Part shown: one piece after another, positions 47,362 through 56,355 of the stretch
How the letters are laid out: the number at the start of each line of letters is the position of its first letter
Numbering within the stretch: position 1 is the first letter of the stretch
Source of the DNA: CATQHS01 sp963422655
Lineage (GTDB): Bacteria; Actinomycetota; Acidimicrobiia; Acidimicrobiales; Aldehydirespiratoraceae
Direction: 5' to 3'
NCBI GenBank assembly: GCA_963422655.1
Contig: OY730440.1
Coordinates: 2,418,001-2,482,000 of the forward strand
DNA length: 64,000 nucleotides
Notes under the pieces: model-generated
Databases searched by the model: none
Seen by the model: only the letters and a program-made list of their open reading frames with translations
Told to the model about the DNA's origin: nothing
Program-made: the position numbers and the translations under genes

Positions 47362-49800
47362 TTGGGTCTCATCCACGAGGGTGAGGGGGTGGCGGCCAAA
47401 GCGATGGAGTCACTGGGGATCAGTCTCGAGGTGGTGCGGAGCCAGGTCGAGGAGATCATCGGCCCGGGTGGCAGCTCTCCGAGTGGGCACATCCCCTTCA
47501 CCCCTCGGGCCAAGAAAGTGCTGGAGCTGAGCTTGCGAGAGGCTCTCCAGCTCGGACACAACTATATAGGCACCGAGCACATCCTTTTGGGTCTCATCCG
47601 TGAGGGCGACGGGGTGGCGGCCCAGGTTCTGGTCAAGCTGAGCGCCGACCTGTCCGGGGTGCGCGAGCAGGTCATCAAGCTCCTGTCCGGTCACGGTTAC
47701 GGGCCGGGTCCGAGCGGTGAGAGGGCCGGTGCCACCGCGGGAAGATCGGGGGGCGACTCGCCCTCGGGTTCGATGGTGCTCGACCAGTTCGGACGCAACC
47801 TCACCAAGATGGCGCGGGACAATGCGCTCGATCCCGTCATCGGACGGAGCCGTGAGGCGGAACGGGTCATGCAGATCCTGAGCCGCCGGACCAAGAACAA
47901 CCCGGTACTGGTGGGTGAGCCCGGAGTGGGAAAAACCGCCATAGTCGAGGGTCTGGCCCAGTCCATCGTGGCTGACGACGTGCCCGAGACGTTGCGCGAT
48001 TTCCAGCTCTATACGCTCGATCTCGGCGCTCTGGTGGCCGGCAGCCGTTACCGGGGTGATTTCGAGGAGCGCCTCAAGAAGGTGCTCAAAGAGATCAAGG
48101 ATCGCCGCAACATCATCTTGTTCATCGACGAGATCCACACCTTGGTCGGCGCGGGAGCGGCCGAGGGCGCCATCGACGCGGCCTCGATCCTCAAACCGAT
48201 GCTGGCCCGCGGCGAGTTGCAGACCATAGGCGCCACCACCCTGGACGAGTACCGCAAGCACTTGGAGAAGGACGCGGCTCTGGAGCGGCGGTTTCAGAAG
48301 GTCGTGGTCGACGAGCCGACCGTGCCTCACACCATCGAAATCCTCAAGGGCTTGCGGGAGCGGTACGAGTCCCACCACCGGGTCACGATCACCGATCAGG
48401 CCTTGGTGGCCGCAGCCAACCTGGCCGATCGCTACATCTCGGATCGTCACCTGCCCGACAAAGCCATCGACCTGATCGACGAGGCCGGCTCACGTCTGCG
48501 GATCAAACGGATGGACACCCCCACCGACCACAAGGAGCTCGAAGCTGAGCTGGCCAGCGTGGTGGCCCGCAAGAAGACGGCGGTGGACGCTCAGCAATTC
48601 GAGGAGGCCGGGAACCTGCGTGACAAGGAGAAAGATCTCTTGGCCCGCCGGAAGGTGCTGGAGCGCGAGGCCAAGTCGTCGGGCGTGGATCTCTTCGACG
48701 AAGTCGACGAGGAGGCGATCGCCGAGGTGTTGTCGCTGTGGACCGGCATCCCGGTCTATAAGCTCACCGAGGAGGAGACGCAGAAGCTTCTACGCATGGA
48801 GGATGAGCTGCACAAGCGGGTCATCGGCCAGCAGGACGCCATAACTGCGGTCTCCCAAGCCATACGCCGAACCCGGGCCGGGCTCAAGGATCCGAAACGG
48901 CCCAGCGGCTCGTTCATCTTCCTGGGCCCCTCGGGGGTGGGCAAGACAGAGCTGGCCAAGACCCTGGCCGCGTTCTTGTTCGGTGACGAGGATGCTCTCA
49001 TCCATCTCGACATGTCGGAGTACATGGAGAAGTACACAGTGAGCCGGCTCATCGGCTCGCCGCCGGGTTATGTCGGTTACGAGGAGGGCGGTCAGCTCAC
49101 CGAGCAGGTGCGGCGCAAGCCCTTCTCCATCGTGTTGTTCGACGAGATCGAAAAGGCCCACACCGATGTCTTCAACACCTTGTTGCAGATCCTCGAGGAG
49201 GGCAGACTCACCGACAGCCAGGGCCGCACCGTCGACTTTCGCAACACCGTCGTCATCATGACGTCCAACCTCGGAACCGCCGATCTACGTAAGGCCAATC
49301 TGGGGTTCACCAGGGTTGACGCCTCTGTCACCTACGAGCGGATGAAGGAGAAGGTGCAGGATGCGCTCAAGCAGCACTTCCGGCCCGAGTTCCTGAATCG
49401 CATCGACGACGTGATCGTGTTCCATGAACTGACCCGGCCCGAAGTCCGCCAGATCGTCGAACTGATGATCGTGCGCACTGTCGACCAGCTCGCCGGTCAA
49501 GGCATTGGCTTGGAGCTCACCGACGCGGCCAAGGATTTTCTGGCCAGCGAGGGTTACGACCCCACGCTGGGAGCTCGACCTCTGCGACGGTCCATCCAGA
49601 GACTGGTGGAGGACGCGCTGTCGGAGCGGCTCCTACAAAAGGAGTTCCGGGCCGGCGAGATCGTCATCGTCGATGTCGAACCCTCCGATGGAGACGCCTC
49701 CGACCGTTCCATAGTGTTCCGAGCCATCGAAGGCTTCGAACCGGCCCAACCGGAGCTGGAGACAGTCGGTGGCGGGGCTGGCGATGGCGGCCACTTTTGA
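47260..49800 (+). CDS. clpC: ClpC, ATP-dependent Clp protease ATPase
   Basis: 846 residues from ATG 47260, with GGAGGA upstream. The Clp N domain has two repeats, each with YIGTEHILLGLIxEGxGVAA. AAA1 has GEPGVGKTAIVEG, a UvrB/C-type coiled region contains AQQFEEAGNLRDKEKDL, and AAA2 has LGPSGVGKTELAKTLA and GFTRVDASVTYERMKEKVQD before the C-terminal domain. It unfolds proteins for ClpP. Its leader plus 34 codons were copied to ispDF. Confidence 0.97.
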   Translation: MFERFTDRARRVVVLAQEEARLLRHNYIGTEHILLGLIHEGEGVAAKAMESLGISLEVVRSQVEEIIGPGGSSPSGHIPFTPRAKKVLELSLREALQLGHNYIGTEHILLGLIREGDGVAAQVLVKLSADLSGVREQVIKLLSGHGYGPGPSGERAGATAGRSGGDSPSGSMVLDQFGRNLTKMARDNALDPVIGRSREAERVMQILSRRTKNNPVLVGEPGVGKTAIVEGLAQSIVADDVPETLRDFQLYTLDLGALVAGSRYRGDFEERLKKVLKEIKDRRNIILFIDEIHTLVGAGAAEGAIDAASILKPMLARGELQTIGATTLDEYRKHLEKDAALERRFQKVVVDEPTVPHTIEILKGLRERYESHHRVTITDQALVAAANLADRYISDRHLPDKAIDLIDEAGSRLRIKRMDTPTDHKELEAELASVVARKKTAVDAQQFEEAGNLRDKEKDLLARRKVLEREAKSSGVDLFDEVDEEAIAEVLSLWTGIPVYKLTEEETQKLLRMEDELHKRVIGQQDAITAVSQAIRRTRAGLKDPKRPSGSFIFLGPSGVGKTELAKTLAAFLFGDEDALIHLDMSEYMEKYTVSRLIGSPPGYVGYEEGGQLTEQVRRKPFSIVLFDEIEKAHTDVFNTLLQILEEGRLTDSQGRTVDFRNTVVIMTSNLGTADLRKANLGFTRVDASVTYERMKEKVQDALKQHFRPEFLNRIDDVIVFHELTRPEVRQIVELMIVRTVDQLAGQGIGLELTDAAKDFLASEGYDPTLGARPLRRSIQRLVEDALSERLLQKEFRAGEIVIVDVEPSDGDASDRSIVFRAIEGFEPAQPELETVGGGAGDGGHF

Positions 49801-49826
49801 GCTCGGCTCGTAGTTCGGGCTCCTCG

Positions 49827-51356
49827 ATGAGTCCACTTCGGGTGCGTTGGCTCCGCCTCCTCTTGGTGGCGATTGCCGTTGTCGTGACGGCATCGGCCTG
49901 CCGTATCGACGCCACCGTGGAGGTGGTCGCCACCGAACGGGGAACGGGCACGGTGTCGGTGCGGGTCGTGGCCGACGGTGAAGCGGTGAGGTTGACTCCG
50001 GATCTACCCGGCAATCTCCGCCTCGACGACGTGAGAGATGCCGGCTGGACAGTGGTCGGGCCTGAGTCCACGGGTGGCGGCGGCATGGTGGTGGAGGCTT
50101 CCAAAGGGTTCGACTCCCCCGAGCAGCTTCCCGAGATCCTGGCCGAGCTGGCCGGCGAGGGCGTCTTCGAGGACATCGAGCTCACCCAGAGTCATACAGA
50201 GGCCGACTTCTCGTTCTCGTTCAGTGATCCGCTGACGACGACGAGGACCGACTACGACCTGACCGCTCGCATCGTCCCGCCGTCGGATCCGAGGGTCTTC
50301 AGTGATGATTTGCTGGCTGAGATCCTCGACGGACACCTTTTCGGCCGCCCGGAGCTGGTCGACGAGGCGGGCGGGCCGGTCGATCCTGATTCGTCGCTGG
50401 GGATGGTGTTTACGGTCACCCTGCCCTACGATGTCGCCTCCGACACCGCGGCCGAGATCGACGGGAACACGGCCGAATGGAGGTTCTCCTTCGGCGACGA
50501 CGCCTTCGACGTGGACGCCTCCAGCATGATCGAGGACTCCGCTCCCCGGATGTGGCTGGCTCTGGTGGTGCTCGCCATTGTCGCTTCGGTACTGGTGGTG
50601 TTGTTCCAACTTCTCTGGTGGATCTTCTCCATCGTGCGCACACCCAAAGGCCGCCGTCGGCTGGCTACCCGGCGGCGCCGACGGAGGCGGGCCGCAGCTC
50701 GCAGCACCGATACCGGCCATTCCCGCCGTCGGCTCCTCCGCTTGCTGGTGGTGGATGTGCACGGAGTGGTTGTGCGCCCCACCGATCCACTGGAGGGGTT
50801 GTTGTTGCCGATCGTCCGAGCCGAGCTCCCCGACATCGATCCTGAGATGGTCCGGGATCGCCATCGCAAGCTCCTGCTGGGCCGGCTGACCCCCGAGGAG
50901 TTCTGGAGTGATCTGGGGCTGGGGCCGATCTCCGACGAGATCGAGACCCGATATCTGTCGTCGTACCGGCTCGTCCCGGGCCTGCATACGTTCCTGGACC
51001 GCATGCGGGATCGACAGCTTCCGGTAGCGGTGATCGGTAACCAGCCTCGGCACTGGGGGGAGCGACTGCGGCGCATGGCGGCGCTGGAGGACACGGTGGC
51101 GTCATGGCTGGTCAGCGGCGACGTCGGGGCGACCCTGCCCGAATCCTCGCTGTTCGAGGCGACCCGCCGGGTGATGTCGGTCGACACGTACGACTGCCTG
51201 TACCTGTCGAGTGTCCCCGATAATCTCGATGCCGCCGCCGAGCTGGGCTTGGCCACGGCCTACTTCGCGGCCAGTCCAGCCGACGCGATCGAAACGTCTC
51301 ATACCATGGTTCGGGGTTTCAATGACATCTTGAAGGGTCGGGCCGGGAGCACCTGA
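49827..51356 (+). CDS. LppM-like lipoprotein fused to a cytoplasmic HAD domain
   Basis: 509 residues from ATG 49827. A lipoprotein signal peptide ends in TASAC (Cys25). Residues about 26-235 form an extracellular LppM-like domain (VEVVATERGTGTVSVRVVAD at its start). A membrane helix (about 242-268, WLALVVLAIVASVLVVLFQL) is followed by an Arg-rich stop-transfer stretch and a HAD-like domain from about 305 (LLVVDVHGVVVRPTD, then PVAVIGNQPRHWGERL and YLSSVPDNLDAAAELGLATA). The second motif-I Asp of phosphatases is His here. This lipid anchor-TM-HAD layout is unusual. Confidence 0.75.
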   Translation: MSPLRVRWLRLLLVAIAVVVTASACRIDATVEVVATERGTGTVSVRVVADGEAVRLTPDLPGNLRLDDVRDAGWTVVGPESTGGGGMVVEASKGFDSPEQLPEILAELAGEGVFEDIELTQSHTEADFSFSFSDPLTTTRTDYDLTARIVPPSDPRVFSDDLLAEILDGHLFGRPELVDEAGGPVDPDSSLGMVFTVTLPYDVASDTAAEIDGNTAEWRFSFGDDAFDVDASSMIEDSAPRMWLALVVLAIVASVLVVLFQLLWWIFSIVRTPKGRRRLATRRRRRRRAAARSTDTGHSRRRLLRLLVVDVHGVVVRPTDPLEGLLLPIVRAELPDIDPEMVRDRHRKLLLGRLTPEEFWSDLGLGPISDEIETRYLSSYRLVPGLHTFLDRMRDRQLPVAVIGNQPRHWGERLRRMAALEDTVASWLVSGDVGATLPESSLFEATRRVMSVDTYDCLYLSSVPDNLDAAAELGLATAYFAASPADAIETSHTMVRGFNDILKGRAGST

Positions 51357-51403
51357 GCCCTTCGCCCTCCCGGCCCAGCCGGTTGTCACCGGCCACGCCA
51401 CCA

Positions 51404-51576
51404 GTCACAGGACCCCGGTACATTGGCGCCGCTTCTCAGTCCCGATGCCTGACCCATATTCGGAGGAATGGCCGATGTTCGAGCGGTTCGACGACAGGGC
51501 TCGTCGGGTGTTGGTGCTGGCGCAGGAAGAGGCCCGCCTACTTCGCCACGACTACATAGGCACCGAGCACATCCTT
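51404..51576. repeat. Copy of the clpC leader and 5' coding end, fused to ispDF
   Basis: The segment matches 47187-47361, with scattered substitutions and small indels in the leader. Similarity stops exactly after the codon for Leu34 (cacatcctt). The ribosome site GGAGGA and ATG are intact. Confidence 0.95.
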
Positions 51577-52749
51577 GGTGTATGGGTGATCGTCGTGGCG
51601 GCGGGGTCCGGGTCGCGTTTCGGTGCTCGCAAGCAGTTCCTCGATCTCAGCGGACGCTCGGTGATCGACCGGGCTGTGGCCGAAGCGGCTCGCCATGCCG
51701 AGGGAGTAGTGGTCGTCCTGCCCGGTGACCGGGCCGGTGCGGGTCTCGGTGGCCGCTCCCCGACCGCGACCCCACCCAGGGCCGTTCGGGTGGTGACTGG
51801 AGGCTCGTCCCGGTCGGACTCGGTCCGCCGGGGGTTGGCCGCGGTGCCTCCCGACGCCGAGGTCGTGGTGGTTCACGACGGTGCCCGCCCTCTGGCCTCG
51901 GCCGAGCTGTACCGGCGGGTGGTCGCCGCCGTGCGGGAGGGTGCTGACGGGGCAGTACCGGTGGTGGAGGTGACCGACACCGTGCGTCGGCACGGCGCCG
52001 CTTTCGATCGTCGGGGGCTGGTTGCGGTCCAGACCCCTCAGGGGTTCCGGGCCGGCGTGCTGCGAGCCGCCCTGGCCGAGGGGGGCGAGGCCACCGACGA
52101 TGCCACCCTGGTCGAGGCGGCCGGAGCCACCGTGGTCGAGGTGGAAGGCGACCGCGGGAATCTCAAGATCACCACCCCTGAGGATCTGACCATGGCGGCA
52201 GCCCTGCTGGGTGAAGCGGACGAACCGTCGGGACTGCGGGTGGGGCACGGATTCGATGTGCATCGTTACAGCGACGACCCCGACCGGGTCTTGGTGCTGG
52301 GCGGGGTGAGGTTCGAGGGAGAGCGAGGCCTGGCCGGTCACTCCGATGCCGACGTGGTGGCTCACGCTTGTATCGAAGCACTTCTGGGGGCGGCCGGTCT
52401 CGGTGACATCGGGTCCATGTTTCCCGACACCGATCCCGCCCTGGCCGGAGCCGACAGCATCGATCTGCTGCTCAGGACGGCTACGGCCCTGCGGGAGACG
52501 GGTTGGAGCCCTGTGAACGTGGATTGCTCCGTCGTTCTCGACGCCCCGGTTGTGAGGCCGCACGTGTCGGCCATGCAGCGATGTCTCGGGGATGCCGCTG
52601 GGGCTGCGGTCACGGTGTCGGGACGCAGGCCCGAGGGCGTCGGTGCGCTGGGCCGGGGTGAGGGAGTGGCGGCCTGGGCGGTGGCTCTGGTAGCTCGTCG
52701 GCCTCGGTGGCGGCAGCGAGCGACGACCGGTCCCGGTTCTGGGCGCTAG
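51475..52749 (+). CDS. ispDF: Bifunctional IspD-IspF with a ClpC-derived N-terminal leader
   Basis: 424 residues from the copied clpC start ATG 51475. Residues 1-34 (MFERFDDRARRVLVLAQEEA and onward to EHIL) are a ClpC N-domain start, fused in frame to IspD, whose own start may have been GTG 51586 (VIVVAAGSGSRFGARKQF). IspD motifs include VVVHDGARPLASAELYRRVV, VAVQTPQGFR and the final EGDRGNLKITTPEDL. IspF follows from about residue 258: LRVGHGFDVHRY, LAGHSDADVVAHACIEAL and SMFPDTDP. It makes MEcPP in the MEP isoprenoid pathway. Translation from the internal GTG cannot be excluded. Confidence 0.92.
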   Translation: MFERFDDRARRVLVLAQEEARLLRHDYIGTEHILGVWVIVVAAGSGSRFGARKQFLDLSGRSVIDRAVAEAARHAEGVVVVLPGDRAGAGLGGRSPTATPPRAVRVVTGGSSRSDSVRRGLAAVPPDAEVVVVHDGARPLASAELYRRVVAAVREGADGAVPVVEVTDTVRRHGAAFDRRGLVAVQTPQGFRAGVLRAALAEGGEATDDATLVEAAGATVVEVEGDRGNLKITTPEDLTMAAALLGEADEPSGLRVGHGFDVHRYSDDPDRVLVLGGVRFEGERGLAGHSDADVVAHACIEALLGAAGLGDIGSMFPDTDPALAGADSIDLLLRTATALRETGWSPVNVDCSVVLDAPVVRPHVSAMQRCLGDAAGAAVTVSGRRPEGVGALGRGEGVAAWAVALVARRPRWRQRATTGPGSGR

Positions 52750-52753
52750 CCGG

Positions 52754-53566
52754 GTGAGCGGCGGTCGGTCGGTTCTGGGCGGTGAACAGGTAGAAGGGCG
52801 ACAGGCCGTACGTGAACTGCTGCGAGCTCGATCTCGCCGAACCTTGGAAGTGGTGCTGGCCCGCGGTTCGGAACCGGCTCCGGTGATCGATGAAATTCTG
52901 GCTTCGGCCCGAGCCCGGCAGGTTCCGGTCCTCGAGGTGGGTCGGGCCGAGCTCGACTCGATGGCCCGCACCGGCTCGACCCAGGGTGTGCTGGCCCGGG
53001 CCGAGCCACTGACCGGAGTCGACCTCGGCGATCTGGCCCGCCCCGATCCGAACGACCCGGCCGGTGCGGCGCCGTTCCTGCTCGCTCTCGACGGGATCAC
53101 CGACCCGGGCAATCTCGGGGCCATTCTTCGTATCGCCGAAGGGGCGGGTGTGACCGGAATAGTGTTACCACGGCACCGGGCCGTCAGGGTCACGCCGACG
53201 GTTACCAAGGCGGCCGCGGGAGCCGTCGAGCACATGGCCGTGGCCTTGGTACCGGGTCTGCCCGCGGCCCTGAGGAAGCTGAGTGCGGCCGGGGTGTGGA
53301 CGATAGGGCTCGACCCTGCCGGCCCCACTCCCATTCACGATCTGACGGTGGCTTGCGAGCCGCTGGTGCTGGTACTGGGATCAGAAGGAGTCGGCCTGTC
53401 CCGGCTGGTGGCCGAGCGGTGCGACGTGCTGGCGTCGATCCCGCTGCGGGGCCGACTGGCTTCGCTCAACGTCGCCGCGGCCGGGGCGGTGGCCTGTTTC
53501 GAGATCACTCGCTGCCGGACCGGCTTCGACCCCGGTTCGAGCTCCAGGCCGGCTCCGGGGTCTTGA
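52754..53566 (+). CDS. rlmB: TrmH-family 23S rRNA (guanosine-2'-O-)-methyltransferase RlmB
   Basis: 270 residues from GTG 52754, four bases after ispDF. The substrate-binding N domain starts SVLGGEQVEGRQAVRELLRA. The SPOUT domain has LLALDGITDPGNLGAILRIA, LVLVLGSEGVGLSRLVAERC and IPLRGRLASLNVAAAGAVAC, the trefoil-knot SAM motifs. The ispDF-(cysS)-rlmB order is common, but cysS is missing here. The stop codon touches the 3' end of tRNA-Thr on the other strand. Confidence 0.93.
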   Translation: MSGGRSVLGGEQVEGRQAVRELLRARSRRTLEVVLARGSEPAPVIDEILASARARQVPVLEVGRAELDSMARTGSTQGVLARAEPLTGVDLGDLARPDPNDPAGAAPFLLALDGITDPGNLGAILRIAEGAGVTGIVLPRHRAVRVTPTVTKAAAGAVEHMAVALVPGLPAALRKLSAAGVWTIGLDPAGPTPIHDLTVACEPLVLVLGSEGVGLSRLVAERCDVLASIPLRGRLASLNVAAAGAVACFEITRCRTGFDPGSSSRPAPGS

Positions 53567-53638
53567 GCCCGAGACAGGATTCGAACCTGCGACCTGCTGT
53601 TTACAAGACAGCTGCTCTACCGCCTGAGCTACTCGGGC
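53566..53638 (-). tRNA. tRNA-Thr (anticodon TGT)
   Basis: On the minus strand GCCCGAG (53638-53632) pairs with CTCGGGC, with discriminator T at 53566. The anticodon stem GCTGT/ACAGC encloses CTTGTAA, giving TGT for codon ACA. CCA is not encoded. It shares one base with the rlmB stop codon. Confidence 0.96.
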
Positions 53639-53796
53639 CTGGTCGAAGCGTAACCCGGTTCCGGCATTGGCGGATCGGCGACGGCCCCGTCCCGTCGCCT
53701 CTTCGATTCCTACCGAGTCGTCGGCCCGCTCTGCACCGTCCCCCCACGGTTCCTGATCGAAAGCTAAAGTCTTTCTGCGAGCTAGAGTTAAAATCG

Positions 53797-53844
53797 GGAA
53801 GCAGCGCAAGTGCAGCGCAAGTGCGGGAAGCATCGCAAGTGCGT
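53797..53844. repeat. Nested 11-bp and 28-bp tandem duplications
   Basis: agcgcaagtgc is doubled at 53804-53825, and cgggaagcagcgcaagtgc recurs as cgggaagcatcgcaagtgc 28 bases later. They lie just upstream of the LytR_C gene. Confidence 0.8.
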
Positions 53845-53882
53845 CGTAAATGCGGCCAGCAGTAGAGCGAAGGTAGGTGCCA

Positions 53883-54512
53883 GTGACGGCCCCAGGTCAG
53901 TACGCCGCAGGTGGCAATTCCCTCGCCCGGTCGGCCCGTGGTTCGGTCGGGCGCGGGGTAGCGCTCGTAGTCATTGCCGTGGCTGTCGGGGCCTGGCTCC
54001 TGTACGTCGCCTTCGACGAGCCGGGAGATCCGTCGAGCTCACCGGTTACCGTGGACGGATCGGGCGAAACGGTACCTGGGGTCGGTACGGAGGGGGAAGT
54101 CGTCGAGGGGGAGGGCAATGGCGTCAACTCGGACCCCATCGAGGAGCCCACGGAATCGACCGAAGCCCCCCCGGTCTCGGTACCGATCAAAGATCCCAGC
54201 CAGGTCAAGGTGGTCGCCGTCAACGGCACCGGAACCACCGGTCTGGCCGGTCGAACCGCTGATCTCTTGGGGGTCCATGGTTACGTGACGGGAGCCAAGA
54301 ACGCGGCTGAGGTCCCGCTGGCCGTCTCGTTCATCTACTACCGGGCCGGATACAGCGAGGACGCCAAGGCCGTGGCCGCTCGTCTCCTGGCCCCGGCCGA
54401 CATAATCACACCAGCTCCCGACGATGTCCTGGCTCTGGTCGCCAACTCCGACGATGTTGGTGATTTCCATATCTTCGTCTTCCTCGGTTCCGACGAAGTC
54501 ATTACGGTCTGA
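53883..54512 (+). CDS. Membrane-anchored LytR_C-domain protein
   Basis: 209 residues from GTG 53883, with AAGGTAGG just upstream; GTG 53877 is close. One membrane segment (VALVVIAVAVGAWLLYVAF, about 25-45), an acidic Ser/Glu/Pro-rich linker, then an extracellular LytR C-terminal domain with VKVVAVNGTGTTGLAGRTAD and VSFIYYRAGYSEDAKAVAAR. In actinobacteria such proteins accompany cell-wall glycopolymer ligation. The catalytic LCP domain is absent. Confidence 0.85.
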   Translation: MTAPGQYAAGGNSLARSARGSVGRGVALVVIAVAVGAWLLYVAFDEPGDPSSSPVTVDGSGETVPGVGTEGEVVEGEGNGVNSDPIEEPTESTEAPPVSVPIKDPSQVKVVAVNGTGTTGLAGRTADLLGVHGYVTGAKNAAEVPLAVSFIYYRAGYSEDAKAVAARLLAPADIITPAPDDVLALVANSDDVGDFHIFVFLGSDEVITV

Positions 54513-54610
54513 TCCATTTGTCGATGACGGGCCGCCACAGTCGCCCCTTCTGCGACAAGCCCCTCAACTGATCCGCCCATAGCCGGGCCGGGCGGGGCAA
54601 GCTTGTGTCC

Positions 54611-55624
54611 ATGCATGTGGTGGCCGCACCCGACAAGTTCCGGGGGACGGCGACTGCCGCCGTGGTGGCCCGGTCCATCGCCGCCGCGGTGATCGCAACC
54701 GGCTCCACCTGTGACCAGGTCCCGGTGGCCGACGGCGGTGAAGGCACGCTGGATGCCCTGGGCGGGCCCAACCGGTCCTCGGTGGTCACCGGCCCGTCGG
54801 GCCAGACGGTGACTGCGGCCTGGCGACTCCACGACAGGGTGGCCGTGATCGAGATGGCTCAGGCTTCGGGGCTGGCTCTCGTCGGTGGAGCCGCTGGCAA
54901 CGACCCGGTGGGTGCCACCACGGCCGGTACCGGAGAGCTGATAGCCGCCGCCATAGGGGCCGGGGCCCGCCGGGTGTTGGTAGGGGTCGGAGGCTCGGCC
55001 ACAACCGACGGAGGGCTGGGGGCACTGGAGGCCATGCCGTCGAGAGCCCGACTGCGGGGGGTGAAGATCGAGGTGGCCTGTGATGTCCGCACCGGCTTCG
55101 TGGACGCGGCGGCCGTGTTCGGTCCCCAGAAAGGAGCGTCAGCGGCTCAGGTCGAGTTGCTGACCCGGCGCCTCGAACGGCTGGCTCAGATCTACCTGAG
55201 CGAGTACGGGATCGATGTCGTCGACCTCGACGGTGCCGGTGCGGCCGGAGGTTTGGCCGGAGGACTGGCCGCGATCGGGGCCGAGCTCGTGTCCGGGTTC
55301 GACCTCGTAGCCGAAGAGGTCGACCTCTACGGGTGGATCGAGGGGGCTGATCTGGTCGTCACCGGTGAGGGTCGGCTCGATGCCACGTCCTTCGAAGGCA
55401 AAGTCGTGGGTGGGGTGGCCCGACTGGCTCGGGCGGCCGGGGTGCCGGTGCTGGCCGTGGTCGGGGCCGACTTCACCACTACCGGCACCGGTTCGGGTGG
55501 CATCCATCCGGTCGAAACCGGGGGCGTCGAGACGCTGAACCTGTCGGCTCGCTTCGGCTCCGAATCGGCTCTGGCCGAGCCGGGCCGGTGCGTGTACGAA
55601 GCAGTGCTGGAACGGTTGAGCTGA
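54611..55624 (+). CDS. Glycerate kinase (GarK/GlxK family)
   Basis: 337 residues from ATG 54611; GTG 54605 is possible. HVVAAPDKFRGTATAAVVAR, VPVADGGEGTLDAL, VLVGVGGSATTDGGLGALEA and LVVTGEGRLDATSFEGKVVG are signatures of the family that phosphorylates glycerate to 2-phosphoglycerate. It may serve photorespiratory-type or glyoxylate-derived glycerate, which purine breakdown can produce; that link is inference. Confidence 0.93.
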   Translation: MHVVAAPDKFRGTATAAVVARSIAAAVIATGSTCDQVPVADGGEGTLDALGGPNRSSVVTGPSGQTVTAAWRLHDRVAVIEMAQASGLALVGGAAGNDPVGATTAGTGELIAAAIGAGARRVLVGVGGSATTDGGLGALEAMPSRARLRGVKIEVACDVRTGFVDAAAVFGPQKGASAAQVELLTRRLERLAQIYLSEYGIDVVDLDGAGAAGGLAGGLAAIGAELVSGFDLVAEEVDLYGWIEGADLVVTGEGRLDATSFEGKVVGGVARLARAAGVPVLAVVGADFTTTGTGSGGIHPVETGGVETLNLSARFGSESALAEPGRCVYEAVLERLS

Positions 55625-55686
55625 CTCTGCAGGGCTCACCGGCCCGACACCGGCCGGCCGCGAACGAACTGGACGGGCGCGCCCCA

Positions 55687-55714
55687 GATGATCAGCGCTG
55701 GATGATCAGCGCTT
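55687..55714. repeat. 14-bp tandem duplication over the stop of the small membrane gene
   Basis: gatgatcagcgctg (55687-55700) and gatgatcagcgctt (55701-55714). The second copy includes the stop codon of the minus-strand gene at 55706. Confidence 0.88.
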
Positions 55715-55903
55715 GGCCTTGGCCGATATCACCCACAGGACCAGCGTGACGATGGCCGCCGCCACCAGACCCACTCTCAAGAGGCTGAAGAGGGAGGCCA
55801 ATACCCACTGCACCATCGTGATCACGGCGAAGGCCATGATCACGGCCAAGGCGATGACCACGGGGAGGGGCAGTCGTCCGGACGGACTCTCGTTGCTGTT
55901 CAT
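55706..55903 (-). CDS. Small two-helix membrane protein
   Basis: 65 residues from ATG 55903. A polar N-terminus is followed by two hydrophobic helices (LPVVIALAVIMAFAVITMVQ and VGLVAAAIVTLVLWVIS) and a basic tail AKAKR. The much longer open frame that continues upstream is the antisense of groEL and not a gene. Family unknown. Confidence 0.7.
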   Translation of the reverse strand: MNSNESPSGRLPLPVVIALAVIMAFAVITMVQWVLASLFSLLRVGLVAAAIVTLVLWVISAKAKR

Positions 55904-56018
55904 GCCCACCAAGATAGGCGTTGCCGCCGGATCCAACCCGATACGATCAGTCAGGATTCGAGACCGGATCGAACCGGCCCGGCCGGTCATACCCAGCCGG
56001 TCGTAACCGAGGAGCAAC

Positions 56019-56300
56019 ATGGCTGTCACCGTTCGAGTTCCCACCACGCTGCGCCCCCTCACCGCTGGTTCGTCCGAAGTGGTAGTGGGCGGGTCCACGG
56101 TGGCCGAGGTGATCGACTCGCTGGAGTCGGCCCATCCGGGTTTCAGAGCCCGGATCCTCGACGAGGCCGGCGAGTTGCGCCGGTTCGTCAACATGTTCGT
56201 CAGCGACGACGACGTGCGTTTCCTCGACGGGCTCAGCACCGCCGTTGCCGACGGCGAGATCGTGAGCATCGTCCCGGCCGTGGCCGGCGGGGCGTCGTAG
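56019..56300 (+). CDS. MoaD/ThiS-fold sulfur carrier, CysO-like
   Basis: 93 residues from ATG 56019. The ubiquitin-like fold has VRVPTTLRPLTAGSSEVVVG at the start and a long LESAHPGFRARILDEAGELR helix, and ends VSIVPAVAGGAS. CysO, the sulfur donor for CysM cysteine synthesis, ends in AVAGG; here two residues follow the Gly-Gly, so activation would need trimming by a Mec+-like peptidase. No cysM or mec gene is adjacent. Confidence 0.85.
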   Translation: MAVTVRVPTTLRPLTAGSSEVVVGGSTVAEVIDSLESAHPGFRARILDEAGELRRFVNMFVSDDDVRFLDGLSTAVADGEIVSIVPAVAGGAS

Positions 56301-56355
56301 ATCTCGTCGATTCGAACCGGGGTCGGGTTGCGATCGCAGACCGAACACGATTGAA

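Noticed and set aside
52169..53334. Minus-strand frames opposite ispDF and rlmB
   Set aside because: Arg/Pro/Ser-rich shadows of high-GC genes without conserved motifs.
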